DNA of 10,943 nucleotides from CAYVQU01 sp964453155 (GTDB lineage: Bacteria > Chloroflexota > Anaerolineae > Anaerolineales > UBA11858). Of this stretch, positions 1 to 7,185 are shown piece after piece. Within the stretch, counting starts at the first letter, position 1. Every line of letters starts with the position of its first letter. The position numbers and the translations under genes were made by a program. The notes beneath the pieces are model-generated. The model searched no databases. It worked only from the letters and a program-made list of their open reading frames with translations, and had not been told where the DNA came from. The DNA is taken from contig CAYVQU010000171.1 of assembly GCA_964453155.1 (NCBI GenBank), positions 1 to 10,943 on the forward strand, in the 5' to 3' direction.

Positions 1-64
1 TGCTTGGGGTTGGTGTGTGATTTTGTTTCACCCCCGAATCATTGAAAAGATACTACAGACTTAT

Positions 65-105
65 AAAAAAATGACTGTCACTATCCAGGTGGCAGTTATT
101 TTTTT
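65..105 (+). terminator. Intrinsic terminator-like hairpin, possibly bidirectional
   Basis: A 16-bp stem (65-80 pairing with 90-105, two G-T pairs) surrounds a 9-base loop. The stem core is ATGACTGTCA against TGGCAGTTAT. It begins with a run of seven A and ends with a run of seven T, so it would work as a factor-independent terminator on either strand. It most likely ends a gene lying to the left of the window. No coding frame in bases 1-64 can be assigned to a family. Confidence 0.7.
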
Positions 106-137
106 CTACATCGAACAAAATGAGCAAAAATGATTGC

Positions 138-429
138 CTGACAAATTTTGTTAATTTCACCGCGGAGACGCAGAGATTCTCACTCCTTTTTGAGAAATAC
201 TGTAGTGGTCAACAATACCTTGAACATTACCGTCATTGCGAACGAAGCGGAGCGAAGTGCGGCAATCTGAATCTGCCAGGATGTAGACTGCTTCGGCGAT
301 AATGCTGCCTCGCAGTGACGTTAATTCTTTCATTGTTCAAGCTTCTATTGATGAGTACACTTTTTGAGAAATACTCTGCGAATACAGCGGCTCTGCGGTG
401 GAAATCAGGCACATTATTTGTTTTGTCAG
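138..429. repeat. Nested palindromic repeat composite
   Basis: This gene-free stretch is built of inverted pairs around one centre. The outer pair is CTGACAAA (138-145) with TTTGTCAG (422-429). Inside it, CACCGCGGAGACGCAGAG (158-175) faces CTCTGCGGTG (391-400). Next, CTTGAACA (219-226) faces TGTTCAAG (334-341). The core is the palindromic element at 231-320. A 16-bp direct repeat, CTTTTTGAGAAATACT, occurs at 186-201 and 360-375. The arrangement looks like one repeat inserted into another. A 60-codon frame at 120-302 lies wholly in this material and is not taken as a gene. Confidence 0.7.
231..320. repeat. Inner palindromic intergenic repeat (CGTCATTGCGA type)
   Basis: The left end reads CGTCATTGCGAACGAAGCGG and the right end CTCGCAGTGACG. 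These are imperfect reverse complements. The next internal segments, GGCAATCT (261-268) and AGACTGCTTC (285-294), pair loosely too. Repeats with CGTCATTGCGA...GAAGCAATCT are dispersed in intergenic regions of many bacterial genomes. The family assignment here is from memory of that pattern. Confidence 0.7.
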
Positions 430-551
430 TTAACTAGGAACAAAAGTTTCGAACCCGATGTTTATATAAGTATTGGTTATGAGAATATACATAAAATATA
501 GGAAATAGTGTTTACAAAACTTTTCAAGCTGTCTTACGTATACCTAAACAT
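430..551 (+). other. AT-rich leader of the xpaC-like operon; no confident promoter
   Basis: The 122 bases before the first gene are strongly AT-rich, with several TATA-like hexamers (for example 464-469 and 497-502) and TTTACA at 511-516. None forms a well-spaced -35/-10 pair. There is also no Shine-Dalgarno sequence just before the ATG at 552. A promoter must lie here or within the repeat if 552-3860 is an operon, but the sequence does not locate it. Confidence 0.3.
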
Positions 552-1169
552 ATGAACAACAAAACGTACACCCCAGTCAGTAACCGAATTTTTATCTTAT
601 TCCTCGCCATTCCAATTTTCATTTATGCCTGGACAAAGCTGAATTATTTCTACGCGGTGGTTATCGGGCTTGGATCGGCAGCCTTGCTATACGTTTTGCT
701 TGTCCTGGCGCCCACTGATCGCCTGCAAAACCGGCTGCGAAAAATGAAATTCTTGGAAGCCAAAAAGATCATCAAAGGGCTTCGCAAGCAGATCAAACGA
801 ATCAGGTGGAAGAACTTGAGATCCGATCTATTCACAGCCTGTAACCTGGCTTGGGGGTTGGTCGGCGCACTTGAAAAGGAACCCCGGCACCAAGGGAAAG
901 TGGAGGAAAACCTCCTCCCAATGCTGAACAATATGCAGCAGCAGATTGATCGCTGGCTCATTCATGAGCGCGGCAAACAACCGCTTACCCCTAAAGATGC
1001 AGAAAAACTACTCGGGATCTTGATGCACTACGACACGCTATTCCTGCGCTATCAAGAAGGTGGTATTCAGGCCGACGAGTTCCTCACCAGCCTGTACCAC
1101 TCTGAGACCGCGATGATGGAAATTGGGATTAACCCCAGCCATATTGTCCAAGAGGATTCAAAGGTATGA
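552..1169 (+). CDS. XpaC-like membrane protein (5-bromo-4-chloroindolyl phosphate hydrolysis family)
   Basis: The 205-residue protein has two hydrophobic helices near its N-terminus (about residues 12-27 and 33-53). A basic cytoplasmic stretch follows (about 60-90, rich in K and R), then a helical domain without cysteines or obvious catalytic motifs. This size and layout match the XpaC family. The family name comes from a phenotype in Bacillus and does not establish a phosphatase activity. In Bacillus subtilis xpaC sits beside yaaN, a telA-family gene, and a telA-family gene lies two genes downstream here; that context supports the assignment. The start at 552 has no Shine-Dalgarno, but it is followed directly by a plausible first helix. 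The stop overlaps the next start (ATGA), so translation is probably coupled. The role is probably in envelope or toxic-compound stress, with the biochemistry unknown. Confidence 0.62.
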   Translation: MNNKTYTPVSNRIFILFLAIPIFIYAWTKLNYFYAVVIGLGSAALLYVLLVLAPTDRLQNRLRKMKFLEAKKIIKGLRKQIKRIRWKNLRSDLFTACNLAWGLVGALEKEPRHQGKVEENLLPMLNNMQQQIDRWLIHERGKQPLTPKDAEKLLGILMHYDTLFLRYQEGGIQADEFLTSLYHSETAMMEIGINPSHIVQEDSKV

Positions 1170-2428
1170 CTGGCAGTCGGAAAACGACATTAGCGTTTAT
1201 CATCATCATCGGAATCATGCTGGCTTTGGGCGGGGTGTATTTCGGCCTCCAGCAGTTGCCCGACTTGCAAAATCTATTTACGCCCCCACCTGAAACCGTG
1301 GAACTGACCTGTGCCATCGGCTCGGAGAAAAGAGGGTTTATGGCAAACCCCACGGTCGCCCGGATTTTGGAACGTGAAGCGCGGGTGAAGGTTGAATTTG
1401 TCAAGAAAGGCACCCTCGAGCAAATCAGCCTCCCCGATGAAGCATTGTACCGGTTCGATTGCCTGTGGCCCTCCAACGATTCAGCCATGGAATTGCTGGC
1501 CGTCTTGCACGATCAAAATTTACCGGGTTACGGTCCGATTGATTTTAAAGCGGAACGGATTTTCCAGAGTGCTCTGGTAGCTTACACTCGCCGAGATATT
1601 GCCGATGCCTTTGTGGCTGCGGGGTTCACTTACCAGAAAGATGGGAAGCTATATTTTGCGGACAGCGCTCAACTTATCCTGGCAATGCTGAATGCCCAAA
1701 CCTTTGGCGATTTAGGGTATAACCCCGCGGATAAATATCCCTTTTACTTCGATACTGCTGATCCGCGTGAAAGCAACTCCGGTAATATGGCCTGGACGAC
1801 GTGGTTTCCCAGCATCCTATCGGGCCAATATCCCCTTTCGGATGAAGCGAGCTTAGCCCGCGTCGCCCCCGATCTGGTCGCGGCCTTCCAAGGTCTCCCT
1901 GCGCTGGAGCACTCCACCGGGACATTGTTCGAAACCTACACCTCGAACCCGCTCAAAAAAGGAATCTTCATCGCCTATGAATCCCAATGGGTCGAACATG
2001 CCGACCCGGCTAATTTCGATCTGGTTCGTATTTATATTGATCCCACGATGATGTCCGTTCATCCCCTGATTATCCTCAAAAATGAGCAGGATACGCCCGA
2101 AGTCACCGCGGCCAAAGAACGCCTGCTTGATGTCATGTACACCAGCCCCAAACTCCACAAAATCGCCCTAGAAGAGCACGGTTTCATATCTGCAAATCCT
2201 GAAATGCATACGGCAATCGAGAATTACTCCCAACTGGTGGCTGCCTCAGGCTTAAACATGACCAACAATCCCATGCCGGTCCCCAAATCTAAGATTACTA
2301 TGGTTATGACGGCCTTCTACATGAACCCCGATCTGCTCACCAAATTTGTCACCGACCCGGCCTCCCTGACCATCGAAGAAGTCATGCAAGTGTATGCCGA
2401 ATACGCTGAAAAAGGTGTTGGCTGGTAG
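1166..2428 (+). CDS. Membrane-anchored solute-binding-like protein
   Basis: The 420-residue protein starts with a short basic end and one hydrophobic helix (about 9-28). No lipobox cysteine follows it: the first cysteine is near residue 49, inside the first strand. It is therefore a signal anchor or an uncleaved/Sec signal rather than a lipoprotein. The remainder resembles a type-2 periplasmic binding fold. It opens with a strand and glycine turn (LTCAIGSEKRGF), and has SNSGNMAW and IAYESQW segments of the kind seen in substrate-binding domains (SBP_bac_11-like). In other bacteria, binding-domain proteins that also carry a von Willebrand A domain are found beside telA and xpaC. Here there is no room for, or sign of, a VWA domain. 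The start is fixed by the 4-base overlap with the upstream gene. The ligand is unknown, and it is not next to any importer permease. Confidence 0.6.
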   Translation: MTGSRKTTLAFIIIIGIMLALGGVYFGLQQLPDLQNLFTPPPETVELTCAIGSEKRGFMANPTVARILEREARVKVEFVKKGTLEQISLPDEALYRFDCLWPSNDSAMELLAVLHDQNLPGYGPIDFKAERIFQSALVAYTRRDIADAFVAAGFTYQKDGKLYFADSAQLILAMLNAQTFGDLGYNPADKYPFYFDTADPRESNSGNMAWTTWFPSILSGQYPLSDEASLARVAPDLVAAFQGLPALEHSTGTLFETYTSNPLKKGIFIAYESQWVEHADPANFDLVRIYIDPTMMSVHPLIILKNEQDTPEVTAAKERLLDVMYTSPKLHKIALEEHGFISANPEMHTAIENYSQLVAASGLNMTNNPMPVPKSKITMVMTAFYMNPDLLTKFVTDPASLTIEEVMQVYAEYAEKGVGW

Positions 2429-2447
2429 CAAATATTTAACATCAGCG

Positions 2448-2507
2448 CGCGCGGAGAACGCGAAGAAAAGAAATATTAAACTCCGCGCTTTCTGTGTACT
2501 CTGCGGT
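2448..2507. repeat. CGCGGAGA-family intergenic repeat
   Basis: The left arm CGCGGAGAACGCGAAGA (2450-2466) is loosely complementary to the end of the element, CTCTGCGG (2499-2506). CGCGGAG (2450-2456) is also an exact inverted partner of CTCCGCG (2481-2487). It belongs to the same family as the arms at 158-175 and the elements at 6969-7027 and 7058-7138. It fills most of the gap between the binding-protein gene and telA. Confidence 0.6.
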
Positions 2508-2552
2508 TTATTTCATGTGTTGAAAGTGAAATTATTCTTCAAAGGAGCAACA

Positions 2553-3860
2553 ATGTCTGACCAAGATTTATTTACCGGAATTGGTACCCCGCCCGATGGC
2601 GATGATATCGTCATTGATGCCCAGGCTAAAGCGGATTATGCTGAAAAAGCCGCCACCGAAAAAGCAGAAATCGCCGTTACTGAGTTGACCTCGGCCAATA
2701 GCGAGATCACTAATCAATTAGTAATCATCAACCAGCGCACCCAGGCCCTGACCCCCCAGCAACACAGCCTTTTCAGCCTACAGCCTGTCATTGATGGCTG
2801 GTTTCCTCAAAAAGCAGCCCAAGCCCCGGCATTGGTCGCGCAACATGCCGCTCTATCCATCACAATTGAAACTGCGGCCAATTATGGCGTTGTCTCCGAC
2901 GCGGTGGTGCGTCAGTTTGTCGACAGCGCCCACACCAAAGCCACCGGCGACGCCCGTCTGGAAGTAGCTAAAATTCTCGATCAGGCTACCGGATTGGCGA
3001 ACGGTATTGCGCGCGATCGAGACATTCAGGCCGACAAGATCGAACAAAAGGCCAAAAAAGTACTCAAACATGTTGAAAATGCCGACAAACTGGCCCGAAC
3101 GTTCGAGCGGATGTTCACCAAAGTATTCAACCGCGTCCAGAGTTATCAATCCCGCCTGCAAGGGGTAGGTGTCGATCTGGCCAAAAAATCGGTCATGCTG
3201 GATGGAGTTTCGGCCTCCCTCCGAGCCCGCAAACAAATGGTAAAAGACAATCTGTATGATGTCTGCATTTCAGGGATGGCATTAGAACAAATCCTTACCC
3301 GTGAACAGCAAAAGTTACTCGTAATGGAAACCGAACGTGATACGGCCCCGGTGGAGCACCGCGGTCAACTCGCCGAACGGATTCGCGAGCAGCAATCTCT
3401 CGTCCAACTCTCAACCAAACGGTTGGTGGATTTGAAAGCCTTCGCCGTCAAATTGATCGGGTTGTATAGTGTGCTAGGGACCGTCAACAACAGCGTCAAC
3501 ATCATCCGCTCGGATGTGGAATTCACCCGCTCCAATTTGATCGCTACTTTGGGGCTGCAATTGGGCCTCGTCGTTGATGTGGTCTCCACCTTACGGGTTG
3601 CCAAGGCAACTCAGGATGTTCGCGCTGCCGAAGCCCGCGCCTCGGAATCGGTCGGGGTCGCCACCACTGCCCTCGAGAAGGCCTCTCAAGATGCCCTCCT
3701 AAACGTCCAATCCACCATGCGTTCTCTGGAAACCACCATCACCGCAGCCCTCACCGGCATCAAGAACACCCACGAGAACATGGAACGCGTCGCCGCTATG
3801 CAAAGTGAAACCGAAGGGCGGCTTAATGAGATGTTCATGGAGTTGGGTGCAACGAACTAA
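2553..3860 (+). CDS. TelA/KlaA/YaaN-family toxic anion resistance protein
   Basis: The 435-residue, almost entirely helical and highly charged protein has no signal peptide or membrane helix. It should be cytoplasmic, perhaps docking on membrane partners. A middle segment (about residues 192-240, FNRVQSYQSRLQGVGVDLAK onward to NLYDVCISG) matches the TelA layout, in which a basic region is followed by the long helix ending in an LYxxxxxG motif. A later segment (about 291-354) with VNNSVNIIRSD and then LGLQLGLVVDVVSTLR corresponds to the family's IRLIQ...LxxQ core. The tail (about 355-435) looks like coiled coil. It is divergent, but order and length fit. The ATG at 2553 follows AAAGGAG with good spacing. 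The frame is open back to 2394, but that extension reads through the previous gene's end and a repeat, so it is excluded. Family members are linked to tellurite, antibiotic and lantibiotic tolerance; the mechanism is unresolved. Confidence 0.72.
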   Translation: MSDQDLFTGIGTPPDGDDIVIDAQAKADYAEKAATEKAEIAVTELTSANSEITNQLVIINQRTQALTPQQHSLFSLQPVIDGWFPQKAAQAPALVAQHAALSITIETAANYGVVSDAVVRQFVDSAHTKATGDARLEVAKILDQATGLANGIARDRDIQADKIEQKAKKVLKHVENADKLARTFERMFTKVFNRVQSYQSRLQGVGVDLAKKSVMLDGVSASLRARKQMVKDNLYDVCISGMALEQILTREQQKLLVMETERDTAPVEHRGQLAERIREQQSLVQLSTKRLVDLKAFAVKLIGLYSVLGTVNNSVNIIRSDVEFTRSNLIATLGLQLGLVVDVVSTLRVAKATQDVRAAEARASESVGVATTALEKASQDALLNVQSTMRSLETTITAALTGIKNTHENMERVAAMQSETEGRLNEMFMELGATN

Positions 3861-3899
3861 TTTTCCCCACTGCTTGCGCCCTAGCGCGTATTTATGATG

Positions 3900-3922
3900 G
3901 TCGGGAGCCTTTAGCTCCCGGC
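3900..3922 (+). terminator. Hairpin terminator after telA-like gene
   Basis: GTCGGGAGC (3900-3908) pairs with GCTCCCGGC (3914-3922) around a 5-base loop, with one G-T pair. TATTTTATT follows directly. The T tract is interrupted, so efficiency may be partial. Its place 40 bases after the telA stop supports a transcript end there. Confidence 0.6.
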
Positions 3923-3982
3923 TATTTTATTAAGGACACTACACGCCCAGGCCAGTGGGTATTCTTATGATTTAAACTCTAT

Positions 3983-3991
3983 TGGTACAAT
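3983..3991 (+). promoter_or_regulatory. Candidate extended -10 promoter for the 4094 gene
   Basis: TGGTACAAT combines an extended -10 TGn with a hexamer one base from TATAAT. A weak -35 (TTCTTA, 3962-3967) lies 18 bases upstream. It sits after the telA terminator and about 100 bases before the next gene. This is motif evidence only. Confidence 0.35.
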
Positions 3992-4093
3992 ACAGTCCGT
4001 ATTATTCATTGTTAGCCCGATACTCTTGAACAATGCAAAAACCTTAAGGCTGCGAGACACCTGTTTTCCAGCAATCCCTTTTACGAGAGAAAA

Positions 4094-4777
4094 ATGAAAC
4101 TTCCAGAATATTGGTTGCAATGCCCCCAGATGGCGATCAATCCATCCGATCAGGAGCAATTTGATCAGATCATAGCCACCGCAATTGAGAACAGCGACGG
4201 CTCCCAGATCGAATACTCACTAACTGCTCCTAAATGGCAGTTTCTCAATTATCTGGTGAATAAACACGATATCGTCCTGCATGGGTCGGGCAACCAGAAT
4301 ATTGCCAGATTTGAACCCCGCAAAGCCGCTGATCTCAATGAATTCGGCAGTCAGGAAGCCGTTTATGCCGCGGCTGATGGGATTTGGGCCATGTTTTTCG
4401 CCATCGTTGACCGGGATAACTTTCCGATGCTCGTCAGTAATGCCTGTATTCAATTCGTGGATGGCGATAAACTCCTCAGTGAACCCCTGTACGTATTCTC
4501 TCTGAGCCAGGGAATGCTCCAAAAGCGACCCTGGCGGACTGGTTACATTTACTTGTTGCCCGCGGAAACATTTGTAAAACAACCCACCATCCAATTTGGG
4601 GCGTATTCGGTTCAAATTAAGCAGCAAGCAAGTTTAGTGGAGGTCAACCCCATCGCGAAACTCGCGGTTGGACCAGAAGACTTTCCATTTTTGGATCAAA
4701 TCCGAGAACACGATGACGACCGCATCGCGGAATATGCCCAGGCAATGCAAACGGGTGGGCCTTGGCCTGCCAAGTGA
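4094..4777 (+). CDS. Uncharacterised protein, possible ADP-ribosyltransferase-like fold
   Basis: The 227-residue soluble protein has no signal peptide or membrane helix. I do not recognise a named family. Three segments stand out. VLHGSG (about 61-66) resembles the histidine motif of H-Y-E ADP-ribosyltransferases (PARP-type LxHGS). AVYAAADGIWAMFFA (about 89-103) resembles the tyrosine motif with its trailing alanine/phenylalanine helix. YIYLLPAETF (about 151-160) could supply the glutamate (E158; E130 is another option). Between them lies a basic-acidic stretch, FEPRKAADLNEFG. The C-terminal part has GPEDFPFL and then an acidic HDDD segment, which look like a conserved end. A PARP-like fold is an inference from spacing and motifs, not a demonstrated match. 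The start at 4094 has only a weak purine-rich site (ACGAGAG). The gene ends 15 bases before an MFS transporter gene, so the two may be co-transcribed. Confidence 0.5.
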   Translation: MKLPEYWLQCPQMAINPSDQEQFDQIIATAIENSDGSQIEYSLTAPKWQFLNYLVNKHDIVLHGSGNQNIARFEPRKAADLNEFGSQEAVYAAADGIWAMFFAIVDRDNFPMLVSNACIQFVDGDKLLSEPLYVFSLSQGMLQKRPWRTGYIYLLPAETFVKQPTIQFGAYSVQIKQQASLVEVNPIAKLAVGPEDFPFLDQIREHDDDRIAEYAQAMQTGGPWPAK

Positions 4778-4792
4778 GGGTATCTAAATCAA

Positions 4793-5962
4793 ATGAAAAA
4801 ATTCTGGCCGTTTAGTTTTTACTTTTTATACTTTGCCGCGGTGGCCGCCAATGGGCCCTATTTCGTCCTGTATTTGCAATCGCTTGATTTCACCGGAACC
4901 CAAATTGGCATCCTGGTGGGTATTATTCCGTTAATTTCACTCATCAGCACGCCGTTTTGGACGGGGGTGGCCGATCGCACCCGGCGGTATCGATTGGTGC
5001 TGAGTATTGCCATGCTGGTTGGAATCGGGTGCCTGGTTCTGTTTCCCTTTATAAAAACATATTTCTTGGTTTTTGGGTTGGCCATCCTCATGTACTTGTT
5101 CTTCTCCCCTTCGATCCCGTTGGCCGACAGCGCCGCCATGTTCATGCTGGCGGAGCGTAAAGACTTATACGGCCGGTTGCGTCTGGGCGGTACCCTGGGA
5201 TTTGGGTTCATGGCTGCGATTGCTGGTGTGTTGGTTCAAAACCATGGGCTGCGGATCGCTTTTTGGGGCGGTGGGGCCATTTTCTTTCTCTGTTTTCTGG
5301 TCAGCCTGCAATTGGAGCACGATAGCGCGGCCAACCCGACCGAAACTCAAACCGGCAATTTCAGTGAATTGTTGAAAAATCCCCGCTGGCAGTTATTCCT
5401 GGTATTGGCCTTCACCTGTGGCATGTCTTTTGCGGCCTTAAATACATATTTTTTTCCATTTATGAAAGGTTTGGGTGCAACCGAATCGTTTATGGGGCTG
5501 GCACTCACGATTGGGACGATTGCCGAAATTCCCGCGTTGTTATTTGTTGACCGGGTGATAAAAAGAATCAAGCCTTACGGTTTGATGATCGTGGCGATGG
5601 TTGCCACCGGCTTGCGGTTGTTGGGATTTGCGATCGCCACTGGCCCCACGTTTGCTATGATCGTTCAAACCCTGAATGGATTGACTTTTCCCTTGGCAAT
5701 CGTAGCTGGGGTTTCATTTGCAGATGAACATGCTCCCGCCGGGTTGCGAGCTTCGGCTCAAGGGCTGTTCAGTGCCGCCATGATGGGGTTCGGCGGCGCA
5801 GTAGGCGGCTTTATGGGCGGACTACTGCTCGAACGGGTCGGTGGGCATGGATTGTATCTCGTTTTTGGGGTCATCGTTTTTTCGGTTTTAGGCGTGGTCA
5901 TCTTCTTGTGGCAAAAACTACCCAATAAAGAGGAGTTTAAAACAGTGTCAAAGACATTGTAA
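4793..5962 (+). CDS. MFS transporter (MFS_1-like / PPP-type)
   Basis: The 389-residue integral membrane protein has about twelve hydrophobic helices. The loop between helices 2 and 3 carries the major facilitator signature GVADRTRRYR (residues 58-67). A second conserved loop, YGRLRLGGTLGFG (about 126-138), is typical of the MFS_1-like family that includes HcaT and nucleoside/proton symporter relatives. The N-terminal FYFLYFAAVAANGPYFVLYL also fits that family. It should be a proton-coupled permease of the inner membrane. The substrate cannot be inferred. A GAGGG sequence overlapping the upstream gene's end (4776-4780) could be the ribosome site, though at long spacing. The stop is 9 bases before the ABC ATPase start, which suggests one operon with 4094-4777 and the exporter. 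Confidence 0.82.
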   Translation: MKKFWPFSFYFLYFAAVAANGPYFVLYLQSLDFTGTQIGILVGIIPLISLISTPFWTGVADRTRRYRLVLSIAMLVGIGCLVLFPFIKTYFLVFGLAILMYLFFSPSIPLADSAAMFMLAERKDLYGRLRLGGTLGFGFMAAIAGVLVQNHGLRIAFWGGGAIFFLCFLVSLQLEHDSAANPTETQTGNFSELLKNPRWQLFLVLAFTCGMSFAALNTYFFPFMKGLGATESFMGLALTIGTIAEIPALLFVDRVIKRIKPYGLMIVAMVATGLRLLGFAIATGPTFAMIVQTLNGLTFPLAIVAGVSFADEHAPAGLRASAQGLFSAAMMGFGGAVGGFMGGLLLERVGGHGLYLVFGVIVFSVLGVVIFLWQKLPNKEEFKTVSKTL

Positions 5963-5971
5963 AATATTCTC

Positions 5972-6955
5972 ATGACCGCCATCCAAGTCACTAACCTGAG
6001 TAAAACATTTCAAACTAAGCAAAAAGCCGCCGGGCTGGGGGGCAGCGTGCGCGCCATCTTCAAGCCCGAGTTCCAGACTGTGGAGGCCGTCCGGGGGATC
6101 AGTTTTCAGTTGGAACCGGGCGAGCGTTTGGGATTGATCGGTCCCAATGGGGCGGGAAAATCTACCACCATCAAGATGCTGACGGGGATTCTGTTCCCGA
6201 CAAGTGGGGAAGCCTCGGTTTTAGGGCACACCCCCTGGAAACAGCGGCAGGCCTTGGCCTATCAGATCGGGACGGTCTTTGGGCAGCGGCCTCAGTTGTG
6301 GTATCACCTCCCTGCGATTGACACCTTTACCATCTTCGGTAAAATCTACGAGCTGAGCGATCGGGCCGTCCACCAACGGATCGGATTCCTGGCCGAAGCC
6401 TTTGAGATCGGCGATCTGCTCAAAACCCCGGTGCGGAAACTTTCCCTTGGCCAGCGGATGCGGTGTGAAATCGCGGCTTCCCTGATCCACTCGCCGAAAT
6501 TAATTCTCCTGGATGAACCCTCCATCGGCCTGGATGTCGTCGCCAAACAGCGGATTCGCGACACCATTCGGCGGATGAGCGAACTCGAAAACGTCGGGGT
6601 CCTGTTGACTTCCCATGATGCTGGGGATTTAGCTGCGCTGTGCAAACGCGTCATCATTATCAACCACGGCCAGATCGTCTATGAGAATACCGTCTCGAAT
6701 TTAAAACGCCGCTACCTGACCATCAAAGAGATATCGGTGCGGTATGCTCAACGGGTACCAGCCGATTTCAGTTTGGCGGGCGTCGAGATCATCAAAATTG
6801 GCAGTTATGGGGTCAAACTGCGGTTCGATTCGCAACACACGAACACCGACGGGGTTCTGGCTCAACTCTCCGAGAAAGGCAATCTGGTCGATATCACCGT
6901 CGCGGACCCCTCGCTTGAAGAAGTCATCGCCAAAATCTATCAAGAAATCGCATGA
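5972..6955 (+). CDS. ABC-2 exporter ATPase (COG4586 type)
   Basis: This 327-residue cytoplasmic ATPase drives the export system with the two permeases downstream. Its motifs are complete: Walker A GPNGAGKST (57-65), Q-loop Q105 within VFGQRPQLW, signature LSLGQ (157-161), Walker B LILLDEP (177-183, D181 and E182) and the switch histidine H215 in TSHD. A 20-odd-residue insertion before the Walker A strand (AAGLGGSVRAIFKPEFQTV), the VFGQR and LSLGQRMR wording and a C-terminal extension of about 90 residues are typical of COG4586. Related three-gene sets are annotated in some databases as viologen-exporter-like; the substrate here is unknown. The start at 5972 has no clear Shine-Dalgarno and probably relies on coupling with the MFS gene. 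Repeats separate its stop from permease 1. Confidence 0.9.
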   Translation: MTAIQVTNLSKTFQTKQKAAGLGGSVRAIFKPEFQTVEAVRGISFQLEPGERLGLIGPNGAGKSTTIKMLTGILFPTSGEASVLGHTPWKQRQALAYQIGTVFGQRPQLWYHLPAIDTFTIFGKIYELSDRAVHQRIGFLAEAFEIGDLLKTPVRKLSLGQRMRCEIAASLIHSPKLILLDEPSIGLDVVAKQRIRDTIRRMSELENVGVLLTSHDAGDLAALCKRVIIINHGQIVYENTVSNLKRRYLTIKEISVRYAQRVPADFSLAGVEIIKIGSYGVKLRFDSQHTNTDGVLAQLSEKGNLVDITVADPSLEEVIAKIYQEIA

Positions 6956-6968
6956 CCATTTTATTTCA

Positions 6969-7027
6969 CGCAAAGACTCCAAGGCGCAAAGAAGTTAAAC
7001 AATAAAAACTTGGTGCCTTTGCGCTGG
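6969..7027. repeat. CGCAAAG-type palindromic repeat
   Basis: The left arm CGCAAAGACTCCAAGGCGCA (6969-6988, continuing to AAGTT) faces AACTTGGTGCCTTTGCGC (7007-7024), an imperfect inverted copy. The central part is short and A-rich. It is the same family as 7058-7138 and sits directly after the ATPase stop codon, inside the exporter operon. Confidence 0.7.
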
Positions 7028-7057
7028 TTATAAAAAAACTAACAATGGGTCTATTTT

Positions 7058-7138
7058 TTACCGCTGAGACGCCGAGTTTTTCGAGTTTGTCTCAAATAAA
7101 ATTAAGAATCTCTGCGATCTTTGCGTCTCGACGGTGAA
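7058..7138. repeat. CGCGGAGA-family palindromic repeat
   Basis: TTACCGCTGAGACGCCGAG at the left end faces CTTTGCGTCTCGACGGTGAA at the right end (7119-7138), an imperfect inverted pair with an AT-rich middle. Its ends match the arms at 158-175. Together with 6969-7027 it makes up most of the 230-base gap between ATPase and permease 1. A promoter for the permeases in the remaining 47 bases cannot be recognised. Confidence 0.68.
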
Positions 7139-7185
7139 ATTCATATGTGTCAGTCAATCAGCACTTGGTATAGCTCAATACTCAC

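Noticed and set aside
1..64. End of a gene entering from the left
   Set aside because: All three + frames are short, and none gives a recognisable C-terminus. Only the hairpin at 65-105 hints that a gene ended nearby.
120..302. A 60-codon open frame on the + strand
   Set aside because: It lies almost entirely within the nested repeat, has no ribosome site, and its peptide is just the translated repeat.
2394..2552. A 53-codon N-terminal extension of the telA-like gene
   Set aside because: It overlaps the end of the upstream gene and reads through the 2448-2507 repeat. AAAGGAG directly before the ATG at 2553 marks the real start.
4220..4627. A 135-codon open frame on the - strand
   Set aside because: It is antisense to the 4094-4777 gene, whose + strand protein has coherent motifs. 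The reverse peptide has none.
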